Assembly (NCBI RefSeq): GCF_008000995.1
Contig: NZ_CP042828.1
Coordinates: 2,904,882 to 2,968,881, forward strand
Direction: 5' to 3'
Source: Ruania zhangjianzhongii
GTDB taxonomy: Bacteria; Actinomycetota; Actinomycetes; Actinomycetales; Beutenbergiaceae
DNA length: 64,000 nucleotides
The notes beneath the pieces are model-generated. The model was not told where the DNA came from. It was given only the letters and a program-made list of their open reading frames with translations, and did not search any database. The position numbers were made by a program, and so were the translations under genes. This document shows positions 37,614 to 45,259 of the stretch, in pieces (the first letter of the stretch is position 1; each line of letters opens with the position of its first letter).

Positions 37614-38096
37614 ATGGGACCCCTTCACTCATATTCAGTCGTCGTGGACTGGTCCGGAGCCGGTGAGCGCGGCACCGAGTCCTACACCTCCTACGGGCGT
37701 GACCACGTGGTGCGGATCGAGGGCAAGCCGCCGCTGCCCGGCTCGGCGGACGTCGCCTTCCGCGGTGATCCGGACCGGTACTCCCCCGAGGACCTGTTCG
37801 TGGCGGCGCTCGCGCAGTGCCACATGCTCTGGTTCCTGCACAAGGCTGCAATGGGTGGCGTGGTGGTCACCGGGTACACCGACCGGGCCGCCGGAACGAT
37901 GCGGGTGGAGACTGCCGGCGCCGGGCAGTTCACCGAAGTGGTGCTGCACCCGCGGGTGAGTGTGGCCGAGCCGGTCGGCGAGGATGTGATCGCCGCACTG
38001 CACCAGCAGGCGCACGACCACTGCTTCATCGCCCGCTCGGTGAACTTCCCGGTGCGGCACTCCCCGCTGACCACGGAGGTCGTGGCCCGCGCCTAG
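37614..38096 (+). CDS. OsmC family protein
   Basis: A 160-residue protein of the OsmC/Ohr superfamily, which reduces organic hydroperoxides through two cysteines or acts on related thiol chemistry. The pattern [31 protein letters not shown] contains one conserved Cys. The second expected Cys region reads [20 protein letters not shown], also with a Cys, and the strand pattern fits. It is a different paralogue from the OsmC at 56.3 kb. It is divergent from uvrC and convergent with uvrA. Confidence 0.82.
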   Translation: MGPLHSYSVVVDWSGAGERGTESYTSYGRDHVVRIEGKPPLPGSADVAFRGDPDRYSPEDLFVAALAQCHMLWFLHKAAMGGVVVTGYTDRAAGTMRVETAGAGQFTEVVLHPRVSVAEPVGEDVIAALHQQAHDHCFIARSVNFPVRHSPLTTEVVARA

Positions 38097-38100
38097 CCGG

Positions 38101-38120
38101 CCCGGCCACCCGCGGCCGGG
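38101..38120. terminator. possible bidirectional terminator between the OsmC-like gene and uvrA
   Basis: CCCGGCC / GGCCGGG arms with a six-base loop lie five bases after the OsmC-like stop and 28 bp beyond the uvrA stop on the other strand. There is no T-run, as is common in this GC-rich DNA. Confidence 0.4.
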
Positions 38121-38147
38121 GGCGCAGCAGCTGGCCCGCAGCGGCGC

Positions 38148-41126
38148 TCAGGCGGTCGCCGCGGACTTCGTCCGCCGTGCCTTCCCCTTGGCGGCAGCCT
38201 CCTTGCGGCGTGCGGACCGAGCCTTGGGGCGGGTCAGCGCGGCCACTGTGGTCACCGGGCGCAGATCTGCCTGGGCATCGGTGCCGAGGATCTCGGCGAG
38301 GAAGTGGCCGGTGTGCGAGGTCTCCACCTTGGCGAGGTCCTCCGGGGTGCCCTCGGCCACCACCAGTCCACCACCGGAGCCCCCTTCCGGGCCCATGTCG
38401 ACCACCCAGTCGGCGTTCTTGATCACATCCAGGTTGTGCTCGATCACGATCACCGTGTTGCCCTTCTCCACCAGACCCTGGAGCACGTCCAGGAGCTTGC
38501 GGATGTCATCGAAGTGCAGCCCGGTGGTGGGTTCGTCCAGCACGTACACCGTGCGCCCGGTGGACCGCTTCTGCAGCTCGGAGGCCAGCTTCACCCGCTG
38601 CGCCTCACCGCCGGAGAGGGTGGGGGCCGGCTGCCCGAGACGCACGTAGCCCAGGCCGACGTCCACCAGGGTGCGCAGGTGCCGCGAGATCGCCGGCACT
38701 GCGGCGAAGAACTCGGCAGCCTCCGCGATCGGCATGTCCAGCACGTCCGCCACGGTCTTGCCCTTGTAGTGCACCTCGAGGGTCTCCCGGTTGTACCGGG
38801 CCCCGTGGCACACCTCGCACGGCACGTACACGTCCGGCAGGAAGTTCATCTCGATCTTCAGCGTGCCGTCACCGTTGCAGGACTCGCAGCGGCCACCCTT
38901 GACGTTGAAGGAGAACCGGCCGGGGGTATAGCCGCGTACCTTCGCCTCGGTGGTCTCGGCGAACAGCTTGCGCATGTGGTCCCATACCCCGGTGTAGGTG
39001 GCGGCATTGGACCGTGGGGTGCGCCCGATCGGGCTCTGGTCCACGTGCACCACCTTGTCCAGGTCGTCCAGACCGGTGACCCGCTTGTGCCGGCCGGGCA
39101 CGTGCTTGGCGCCGTTCAGCTCGTTGGCGAGCACGTTGTACAGGATCGCGTTCACGACGGTGGACTTGCCCGAGCCGGACACTCCGGTCACCGCAGTGAA
39201 GGTGCCGAGGGGGAAGGCCACGTCGATACTGCGCAAGTTGTTCTCGTGCGCGCCCTGCACGGTGAGCCACCGCCCGGAGTCCGGCTCGCGCCGCTGCGCG
39301 GGAATCGGAATGCTGCTACGGCCGGCCAGATACGCACCGGTGATCGAACCAGGAGCTTCGAGCAGGCCCGGGTAGTCGCCGGAGTGCACGATGTGCCCAC
39401 CCTGCTCCCCCGCGCCCGGGCCGATGTCCACGATCCAGTCCGCGGTGCGGATGGTGTCCTCGTCATGTTCGACGACGATCAGCGTGTTGCCCAGGTCCCG
39501 CAACCGGGTCAGGGTGTCGATCAGGCGACGGTTGTCCCGCTGGTGCAGTCCGATGCTCGGTTCGTCGAGCACGTACAGCACTCCCACCAGACCGGAGCCG
39601 ATCTGGGTGGCGAGCCGGATCCGCTGGGCCTCGCCGCCGGAGAGCGTGGCGGCCGGCCGGGACATGCTCAGGTAGTCCAGGCCGACGTCGAGCAGGAAGC
39701 CGAGCCGGGCGTGGATCTCCTTGAGCACCTGGCCGGCGATCGCCGCTTCCCGCTGGCCCAGCTGCAGACCGTCGAGGAAGGACTTCGACTCCCGGATGGA
39801 CAGGTCGCACACCTGGGCGATCGACTTCCCGCCGACGGTCACCGCGAGCACCTCGGGCTTGAGCCGGGCGCCCTGGCAAACCGGGCACGGCACCTCGCGC
39901 ATGTACTCCTCGTACTTGTCCCGCGACCATTCCGACTCGGTCTCGGTGTGCCGGCGCTGGAGGAAGGCGATGGCACCCTCGAAGCCGGTGGAGTAGGACC
40001 GCTCCCGGCCCCACCGGTTCCGGTACCGCACGTGCACCTTGTGGTCCTTGCCGTAGAGCACCGCTTCCTTGGCGCGCTTGGGCAGCGCGCGCCACGGCAC
40101 GTCCACGGAGAAGCCGAGATCGTCGCCGAGCGCGGTCAGGATCCGGTCGAAGTACTGCGAGCTGCCGCTCGCCCACGGCGCCACCGCGCCTTCGGCGAGG
40201 CTGAGCTCCTCGTCCGGCACCACCAGCCCCGGGTCTACCTCCAGGCGGGTGCCGATCCCGGTGCACTCCGGGCAGGCGCCGTAGGGGGCGTTGAAGGAGA
40301 AGGTGCGTGGTTCCATCTCCTCCAGGGTCAGCGGGTGGTCGTTCGGGCAGGCCCGGTTCTGCGAGAACCGCCGCTGCCGATCCGGGTCGTCGGCGTCGAG
40401 ATCAACGAAGTCGGCGATCACCAGGCCCTCGGCCAGACCCAGCGCGGTCTCCACCGAGTCGGTCAGCCGTTGGCGGATGTTCTCCCGGACCACGAGCCGG
40501 TCGATCACCACATCGATGGTGTGCTTGAGCTTCTTCTCCAGTGTGGGCGGCTCGGCGAGCTGGATCAGCTCACCGTCCACCACGGCGCGGGCGAACCCAC
40601 GGGACTGCAGGTCCCGGAATAGCTCGGAGTACTCCCCCTTGCGCCCGCGGACCACCGGGGCGAGCACCTGGAACCGGGTACCGTCGGGCATCTCGCGCAG
40701 CCGGTCGACGATCTGCTGCGGGCTCTGCGCGACGACGCGCTCGCCACATACCGGGCAGTGCTGAGTACCGGCCCGGGAGAACAGCAGCCGCAGATAGTCG
40801 TAGACCTCGGTGATGGTGCCCACGGTCGAGCGCGGGTTGCGGTTCGTCGACTTCTGGTCGATCGAGACCGCCGGGGACAGTCCCTCGATGAAGTCCACAT
40901 CCGGCTTGTCCATCTGGCCGAGGAACTGCCGGGCATAGGCGGACAGGGACTCGACGTAGCGGCGCTGCCCCTCGGCGAAGATCGTGTCGAACGCCAGAGA
41001 GGACTTCCCGGATCCGGACAGACCGGTGAAGACGATCAGCCGGTCCCGGGGAAGCTCGAGATCGACGTTCTGGAGGTTGTGCTCGCGCGCGCCGCGAATC
41101 AGGAGGGAGTCACTCACGGATGCCAT
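38148..41126 (-). CDS. uvrA: excinuclease ABC subunit A
   Basis: A 992-residue damage-recognition ATPase of nucleotide excision repair. It holds two ABC modules: the first Walker [17 protein letters not shown] near residue 35 and a second [13 protein letters not shown] near 650. Each has an ABC signature ([16 protein letters not shown] and [16 protein letters not shown]). Zinc-binding cysteines are seen in CPVCGERV and [25 protein letters not shown]-type regions. A basic Lys/Arg/Ala tail follows. ATG at 41126 (MASVSD) was chosen; GTG at 41117 is an alternative. An SOS-like box is 20 bp upstream. Confidence 0.96.
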   Translation of the reverse strand: MASVSDSLLIRGAREHNLQNVDLELPRDRLIVFTGLSGSGKSSLAFDTIFAEGQRRYVESLSAYARQFLGQMDKPDVDFIEGLSPAVSIDQKSTNRNPRSTVGTITEVYDYLRLLFSRAGTQHCPVCGERVVAQSPQQIVDRLREMPDGTRFQVLAPVVRGRKGEYSELFRDLQSRGFARAVVDGELIQLAEPPTLEKKLKHTIDVVIDRLVVRENIRQRLTDSVETALGLAEGLVIADFVDLDADDPDRQRRFSQNRACPNDHPLTLEEMEPRTFSFNAPYGACPECTGIGTRLEVDPGLVVPDEELSLAEGAVAPWASGSSQYFDRILTALGDDLGFSVDVPWRALPKRAKEAVLYGKDHKVHVRYRNRWGRERSYSTGFEGAIAFLQRRHTETESEWSRDKYEEYMREVPCPVCQGARLKPEVLAVTVGGKSIAQVCDLSIRESKSFLDGLQLGQREAAIAGQVLKEIHARLGFLLDVGLDYLSMSRPAATLSGGEAQRIRLATQIGSGLVGVLYVLDEPSIGLHQRDNRRLIDTLTRLRDLGNTLIVVEHDEDTIRTADWIVDIGPGAGEQGGHIVHSGDYPGLLEAPGSITGAYLAGRSSIPIPAQRREPDSGRWLTVQGAHENNLRSIDVAFPLGTFTAVTGVSGSGKSTVVNAILYNVLANELNGAKHVPGRHKRVTGLDDLDKVVHVDQSPIGRTPRSNAATYTGVWDHMRKLFAETTEAKVRGYTPGRFSFNVKGGRCESCNGDGTLKIEMNFLPDVYVPCEVCHGARYNRETLEVHYKGKTVADVLDMPIAEAAEFFAAVPAISRHLRTLVDVGLGYVRLGQPAPTLSGGEAQRVKLASELQKRSTGRTVYVLDEPTTGLHFDDIRKLLDVLQGLVEKGNTVIVIEHNLDVIKNADWVVDMGPEGGSGGGLVVAEGTPEDLAKVETSHTGHFLAEILGTDAQADLRPVTTVAALTRPKARSARRKEAAAKGKARRTKSAATA

Positions 41127-41146
41127 GGTAGGACGAGCCACCGACA

Positions 41147-41162
41147 TCGTACAACCGTTCGA
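41147..41162 (-). promoter_or_regulatory. SOS-box-like LexA site upstream of uvrA
   Basis: TCGTACAACCGTTCGA differs by one base from the actinobacterial SOS box TCGAAC-N4-GTTCGA. It ends 20 bp before the uvrA ATG, the same spacing as the box at the HNH gene. uvrA is a classical SOS gene, so the site is likely functional. Confidence 0.7.
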
Positions 41163-41494
41163 GATGCTGGGTTGGTCACAGTTGCTCATTTCCGGGTGGG
41201 GTCCTGGAGGGGGTGCCTGAGCGTGTGCGCAGGTCAGCGCCCGTCGTGGTGGTGCACTGCACCATCACGTGGGAGGACACCCACCCGGGGGTCGTGATGA
41301 AGCGAGTGCGGGCCGGATAAGTGCTCGTGCGGCGCTCCTTGCCTGTGGTGTGGGTGTGACGTACTGGGCACGTCAATCCAACACCGCAACGGCCCGTCCG
41401 GCAGGTACGGGCTCCGGCCACACCCCAGCCCTGACCGACACCCCCACCGTCGCTCGCCCCGGTCGTTGTCGGCGCGCCGTGGCAGGCTGCCGAC
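41163..41494. other. 332-bp intergenic region with two dyad symmetries and no convincing gene
   Basis: No frame here has both coding-like codon use and a start site. It contains a 25-bp near-perfect dyad (41245-41269: 12-base arms around CGTGGTGGTGCA with one mismatch, core TGGTGCACTGCACCA) and a smaller TGACGT-N7-ACGTCA dyad (41357-41375). A tiny frame reading MKRVRAG starts at 41286 but has no support. The uvrA promoter must lie at its left end. Confidence 0.6.
41483..41488 (+). promoter_or_regulatory. -10-like element of the VOC gene
   Basis: CAGGCT followed by six bases and ATG, the leaderless spacing used elsewhere in the window. No Shine-Dalgarno sequence is present. Confidence 0.35.
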
Positions 41495-41905
41495 ATGGAC
41501 CAACGCCTCAGCCTCATCACCCTCGTCGTCGACGACCTCAGCCGAACCCGCGCGTTCTATCTCGACGGGCTGGGCTGGACTGCCGACGTGGACGTGCCCG
41601 GGGAGGTGCTGATGATCCGGATCGGGCAGCGCCTGCTCCTGTCCCTGTGGCAACGCGATCATGCCGAGGCCGAGATCGGCCCGGTGACCCGCGACGGCAC
41701 CCCACCGATCACACTCGCGCACAACCTCGCCACCCCGGACGAGGTGGATACCGTCCTGGTCGAAGCCCGCGCTGCCGGGGGTGCAGCGGAGGCCGCGACC
41801 CAGCGCGAATGGGGCGGCTACTCCGGATATTTCACCGACCCCGACGGCTTCCGGTGGGAGATCGCGGTGAACCCGACGCCGCTGGGTGAGAGCCTGCTGC
41901 CATGA
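41495..41905 (+). CDS. VOC family protein (glyoxalase/bleomycin-resistance fold)
   Basis: A 136-residue vicinal-oxygen-chelate protein with the paired beta-alpha-beta-beta-beta modules: SLITLVVDDLSRTRAFYLDGLGW in the first half and the second half ending GYFTDPDGFRWEIAVNP, which is the typical metal-binding Glu region. Members act as glyoxalases, dioxygenases or antibiotic-binding proteins; the substrate here is unknown. It is coupled by an ATGA overlap to a metallo-beta-lactamase-fold gene, so the two may work on the same metabolite. Confidence 0.85.
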   Translation: MDQRLSLITLVVDDLSRTRAFYLDGLGWTADVDVPGEVLMIRIGQRLLLSLWQRDHAEAEIGPVTRDGTPPITLAHNLATPDEVDTVLVEARAAGGAAEAATQREWGGYSGYFTDPDGFRWEIAVNPTPLGESLLP

Positions 41906-42597
41906 CCACCACCGAACTTTCCGGATCTAACCCGATCGTCCCGGGACACGTGCAGCGTGGCGGGCCCACCGCCGTCTGGCGTACCGCCAATGCCGAGGTG
42001 CACAAGGCGAGCGTGTCCGCGATGGACAACAACGCCTACCTGATCGTGGACCGGCGCACCGGCGACCACCTGCTGATCGACGCCGCCGACGATGCCACGC
42101 GGCTGCAGGAGCTGCTGGCAGCCGAGGCGGCCACCGGGTCGCTGGTCGGGATCCTCACCACGCACCGGCATCCCGATCATCACGGCGCTCTCGCCGAGCT
42201 CGTCGCCAGCACGGGCGCGCCGGTCCTGGCCGGAGGTCCCGATGCCGACCAGCTGCGAGCAACGGTCGATCACCGCCTGGGTCACGGCGACCAGGTCACC
42301 GTGGGCTCCCTCGGTCTGCACGTGGTCGCCCTTCGCGGACACACGCCCGGTTCCGTGGCGCTCGTTCTTGCCGACGACGGCGCCCCGCCCCTGGTCTTCA
42401 CCGGTGACAGCTTGTTCCCGGGTGGGGTGGGCAAGACGGGGTCGGCTGCGGACTTCCAGCAGTTGATCGCCGATGTCACCGAGCGGGTCTTCGCTGTCCT
42501 GCCCGACGGGACGGTGGTGCTGCCCGGGCACGGGGACAACACCACCCTCGGCGCGCAGCGACCGGCCCTGCCCGAGTGGCGAGCACGGGGCTGGTGA
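41902..42597 (+). CDS. metallo-beta-lactamase-fold hydrolase
   Basis: A 231-residue MBL-fold hydrolase with the metal-binding motif THRHPDHHG (HxHxDH, about residue 92-99), the second histidine region RGHTPGSVALVLAD, the aspartate in FTGDSLFP and the final histidine in LPGHGDNTTL. This arrangement resembles glyoxalase II and related thioesterases. Paired with the preceding VOC protein it could form a glyoxalase-like detoxification step, but the substrate is not shown. It starts in a four-base overlap with the VOC gene. Confidence 0.88.
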   Translation: MTTTELSGSNPIVPGHVQRGGPTAVWRTANAEVHKASVSAMDNNAYLIVDRRTGDHLLIDAADDATRLQELLAAEAATGSLVGILTTHRHPDHHGALAELVASTGAPVLAGGPDADQLRATVDHRLGHGDQVTVGSLGLHVVALRGHTPGSVALVLADDGAPPLVFTGDSLFPGGVGKTGSAADFQQLIADVTERVFAVLPDGTVVLPGHGDNTTLGAQRPALPEWRARGW

Positions 42598-42612
42598 CCG
42601 GCCGACCACGGG

Positions 42613-42618
42613 TACAGT
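42613..42618 (+). promoter_or_regulatory. -10-like element of the YCII gene
   Basis: TACAGT, eight bases, then ATG; no Shine-Dalgarno sequence. It supports the short YCII start over an upstream in-frame codon. Confidence 0.4.
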
Positions 42619-42626
42619 CGACGGCC

Positions 42627-42923
42627 ATGAGCACCTTCGCCGTCGAGTACAGCTACGACCCGGACCGCGCCACTGACATGGAGCGGATCCGCCCCGGGCA
42701 CCGTGCATTCCTGCGCAGCCTGTTGGAGGAGGGTCGGCTGCTCGCCTCCGGTCCCTGGGTCGGCGAAAGCCCGGGGGCCTTGCTGCTGATCATTGCCGAG
42801 GACGCCGCCGGCGTCGAGCAGATGCTCGACGCCGACCCGTTCCAGCAAGCCGGGCTGATCACCGAGCGCCGCGTGCGCGGCTGGAATCCGGTGATCGGCC
42901 CGTTCGCCGACGAGGCGAACTAG
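42627..42923 (+). CDS. YCII-related domain protein
   Basis: A 98-residue protein of the YCII/DGPF ferredoxin-like fold: TFAVEYSYDPDRATDMERIRPGHRAFLRSLLEEG, then ASGPWVGESPGALLLIIAED and a final DPFQQAGLITERRVRGWNPVIG. The conserved His-Asp-like pair of the fold is represented by His and Asp in these segments. Function is unknown in most members; some are linked to muconolactone-type chemistry. It converges on a TerC gene with four bases between. Confidence 0.82.
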   Translation: MSTFAVEYSYDPDRATDMERIRPGHRAFLRSLLEEGRLLASGPWVGESPGALLLIIAEDAAGVEQMLDADPFQQAGLITERRVRGWNPVIGPFADEAN

Positions 42924-42927
42924 TGCT

Positions 42928-43950
42928 CTAGCCCCGCTCCTGCTCCTCGGCCTCAACCTCAGACTCAGACTCAGACTCAGCCGGCAGCTTCCGCCGACCG
43001 AAGGTGAGCGAGGCGATCGTCGTGATCGCCAGGATGCCGACGATCACGACCAGCGAGGTGATCGTGCCCGGTTCCGGGATCACCGTCCACGGCTCGCCAC
43101 CGTTGATGAACGACACCTCGTTCTTGTGCAGGGCGTGGATCACCAGCTTGGCGCCGATGAACCCGAGGATGCCGGCCAGGCCGTAGTTCAGGTAGACGAG
43201 GCGGTCCAGCAGCCCGTCGATGAGGAAGTACAGCTGCAGCAGGCCGAGCAGGGAGAAGGCGTTCGCCGCGAACACCAGGAACGGTTCCTGGGTCAGGCCG
43301 AAGATCGCCGGGATGGAGTCCACTGCGAACAGCACGTCGGCGCTGCCGATGGCGATGATCACCACCAGCATGGGGGTGACGTGCCAGCGGCCGTCGTGCT
43401 TGTGCAGCAGCTTGTCGCCGACGTAGTCGCCCGTGGTCGGGAAGATCCGCCGCACCACCCGGACGGCGATGTTCTCCTTACCGTCGTCCTCGTCGTCGTT
43501 GCTCTTCAGCTGCGTGATCGCGGTGTAGATGAGGAAGGCGCCGAACAGGTAGAACACCGCCGCGAACTCGTTCACCGCTGCTGCGCCGACGAAGATGAAG
43601 ACGGTCCGCAGCACCAGCGCGATGATGATGCCGATCAGCAGCACCTTCTGCTGGTACTGCCGGGGCACTCGGAAGCTGGTGAAGATCAGCACGAAGACGA
43701 ACAGGTTGTCCACCGACAACGACTTCTCCGTGACATAGCCGGAGAAGTACTGCACGCCGAAGTCCGATCCCCACTCCCACCAGACGAATCCGCCGAACAC
43801 CAGGGCTATCACTACGTAGGCGAGCGACCACAGCGCCGCCTCCCGCAGCGACGGCTCATGCGCCTTGCGGGCATGGCCGAAGAAGTCGATCGCGAGCATG
43901 AGCACGATCACACCGATCGTGACGCCCCAGACCCAGGGCTGTACATCCAT
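42928..43950 (-). CDS. TerC/Alx family membrane protein, copy 1 (manganese-responsive)
   Basis: A 340-residue polytopic membrane protein of the TerC family, related to E. coli Alx and Bacillus manganese exporters. The typical motifs are AIDFFGHARKAHEPSLREA, YVTEKSLSVDNLFVFVLIF (with the Asp-Asn pair), GSADVLFAVDSIPAIFGLTQEPFLVF and LLGLLQLYFLIDGLL. Similar proteins export Mn(II) or help metallate secreted enzymes. The tail is acidic (ESESESE) and comes from a hexamer repeat. The ATG has GGAGG seven bases upstream, within a hairpin. The leader is a yybP-ykoY-type riboswitch. It is a close paralogue of the next gene. Confidence 0.9.
   Translation of the reverse strand: MDVQPWVWGVTIGVIVLMLAIDFFGHARKAHEPSLREAALWSLAYVVIALVFGGFVWWEWGSDFGVQYFSGYVTEKSLSVDNLFVFVLIFTSFRVPRQYQQKVLLIGIIIALVLRTVFIFVGAAAVNEFAAVFYLFGAFLIYTAITQLKSNDDEDDGKENIAVRVVRRIFPTTGDYVGDKLLHKHDGRWHVTPMLVVIIAIGSADVLFAVDSIPAIFGLTQEPFLVFAANAFSLLGLLQLYFLIDGLLDRLVYLNYGLAGILGFIGAKLVIHALHKNEVSFINGGEPWTVIPEPGTITSLVVIVGILAITTIASLTFGRRKLPAESESESEVEAEEQERG
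42958..42980. repeat. hexanucleotide tandem repeat encoding the acidic tail of TerC copy 1
   Basis: CTCAGA repeated 3.8 times. It encodes alternating Glu-Ser in the cytoplasmic C-terminus; slippage would change tail length without a frameshift. Confidence 0.7.
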
Positions 43951-43956
43951 CAAGAA

Positions 43957-44082
43957 ACCTCCGGTGAGTTGAACTGGCACCGGAGGTCTCCCCCACCCGA
44001 GAATCGGGCCGCTGGCACCGAGTCGACCTCGAGGTCGACTGTGATGACGACACCAGCGCTTATGGGGTACTCCCCTCCACGA
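43957..44082 (-). promoter_or_regulatory. yybP-ykoY (manganese) riboswitch upstream of TerC copy 1
   Basis: On the minus strand the leader has the conserved 5' block GGAGGGGAGTA and the 3' block GGGGGAGACCTCCGG that mark the yybP-ykoY metal-sensing aptamer, with helices between. Directly downstream, ACCTCCGGTG in the aptamer end pairs perfectly (10 bp, 11-base loop) with CACCGGAGGT, which holds the Shine-Dalgarno GGAGG. Metal binding to the aptamer would hold the CCUCC strand and free the ribosome site, so control is probably translational. A TACACT -10-like box (44089-44094) just upstream, inside the end of the other TerC gene, may give it its own start. Confidence 0.85.
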
Positions 44083-45114
44083 TCACTGAGTGTACCGGTC
44101 GCCCACCGGCGATGCGCCCCGACCCTCCACGGGCGGGGGATCCGGCTTCTCTAGGCGCTTGCGCCCGAACGTCAGCGAGGTGACGGTCGTGACCACCAGA
44201 ATTCCGATGATCACCACCAGCGAGACCAGGGTGGTCGGCTCCGGGATCACCTCCCACGGCTGACCCCCGTTGATGAAGCTCCGGTCGTTGGTGTGCAGCG
44301 CGTGCAGCACCAGCTTGCCGCCGATGAACGCCAGGATCGCCGCCAACCCGTAGTTCAGATAGACCAGCCGGTCGAGCAGCCCATCGATCACGAAGAACAG
44401 CTGGCGCAGCCCCATCAGCGAGAAGGCATTGGCGGCGAAGATCAGGTACACCTCCTGGGTGAGGCCGAAGATCGCCGGGATCGAGTCGACTGCGAACAAC
44501 AGATCGGCGCTGCCGATCGCGATCATCACGATGAGCAGCGGGGTGATGTGCCGCTTGCCATCGATATGGGTGGTCAGCTTGCCACCGACGTAGCCGTCCG
44601 TGGTGGGGAACACCCGCCGGGTGAGCCGGAGCAGGAGGTTCTCCTTGAACTCCTCGTCGTCGTTGCTCTTCAGCTGGGTGATCGCGGTGTAGATGAGGAA
44701 GGCACCGAAGATGTAGAACACCCAGGAGAAGTTGCTCACTACCGTAGCGCCGAGCAGGATGAAAACGGTACGTAGGGCCAGCGCGATGATGATCCCGACG
44801 AGCAGCACTTTCTGCTGGTACTTCCGGGGCACTGCGAAGCTGGACATGATCAGGACGAACACGAACAGGTTGTCCACCGAGAGCGACTCCTCGGTGATGT
44901 ACCCGGAGTAGTACTGGACCGCGAAGCCGCTGCCCCACTGCCAGAGCACGAAGAGCCCGAAGAGCAGCGCCACGCTGATGTAGCAGGCGGACCAGATCGA
45001 GGCTTCTTTGAGGCTCGGTTCGTGTGCCTTGCGCACGTGGCCGAAGAAGTCGATCGCCATCATCGCTGCGATCACCAGGATCAGGGCAGCCCAGGCCCAC
45101 GGTTCTACGTGCAT
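44083..45114 (-). CDS. TerC/Alx family membrane protein, copy 2 (manganese-responsive)
   Basis: A 343-residue paralogue of the neighbouring TerC protein with the same motif order: AIDFFGHVRKAHEPSLKEA, YITEESLSVDNLFVFVLIM, GSADLLFAVDSIPAIFGLTQEVYLIF and GLRQLFFVIDGLL. The two differ most at the ends; this copy lacks the Glu-Ser tail. GGAGG is six bases before the ATG and, as in copy 1, lies in a 10-bp hairpin with the riboswitch end. The stop codon directly abuts the aptamer of copy 1. A local duplication including the leader is the simplest explanation. Confidence 0.9.
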   Translation of the reverse strand: MHVEPWAWAALILVIAAMMAIDFFGHVRKAHEPSLKEASIWSACYISVALLFGLFVLWQWGSGFAVQYYSGYITEESLSVDNLFVFVLIMSSFAVPRKYQQKVLLVGIIIALALRTVFILLGATVVSNFSWVFYIFGAFLIYTAITQLKSNDDEEFKENLLLRLTRRVFPTTDGYVGGKLTTHIDGKRHITPLLIVMIAIGSADLLFAVDSIPAIFGLTQEVYLIFAANAFSLMGLRQLFFVIDGLLDRLVYLNYGLAAILAFIGGKLVLHALHTNDRSFINGGQPWEVIPEPTTLVSLVVIIGILVVTTVTSLTFGRKRLEKPDPPPVEGRGASPVGDRYTQ

Positions 45115-45119
45115 TCGTT

Positions 45120-45241
45120 ACCTCCGGTGAGTACGTCGAGCACCGGAGGTCTCCCCCGCCCAACATCGGGTCGATGGCACCGAGCCTGCTACCTAGCCGG
45201 CCGTGGTGACGACGCCATCGCTTATGGGGTACTCCCCTCCA
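45120..45241 (-). promoter_or_regulatory. yybP-ykoY (manganese) riboswitch upstream of TerC copy 2
   Basis: The same conserved blocks as in the other leader: GGAGGGGAGTACCCCATAAG at the 5' side and GGGGGAGACCTCCGG at the 3' side. The sequester hairpin (45120-45129 with 45141-45150) is identical in its 10-bp stem, while the loop and internal helices differ, which is the pattern of a conserved RNA under selection. A TAGACT -10 box at 45250-45255 (minus) would start the RNA about seven bases upstream of the aptamer. Confidence 0.85.
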
Positions 45242-45249
45242 CCGCGATG

Positions 45250-45255
45250 AGTCTA
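45250..45255 (-). promoter_or_regulatory. -10 element for the TerC copy 2 riboswitch transcript
   Basis: TAGACT on the minus strand, immediately upstream of the aptamer and about five bases from the end of the symporter gene. No clear -35 is visible. Confidence 0.4.
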
Positions 45256-45259
45256 GACC

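Noticed and set aside
41176-41520. 114-codon minus-strand frame in the gap upstream of uvrA
   Set aside because: Poor start context, overlap with the VOC promoter and start, Thr/Arg/His-rich content without any fold signal.
44060-45166. 368-codon frame overlapping TerC copy 2 in another frame of the same strand
   Set aside because: It includes the riboswitch regions and reads as Arg/Ala/Gly-rich text, while the overlapped frame is a clear TerC protein.
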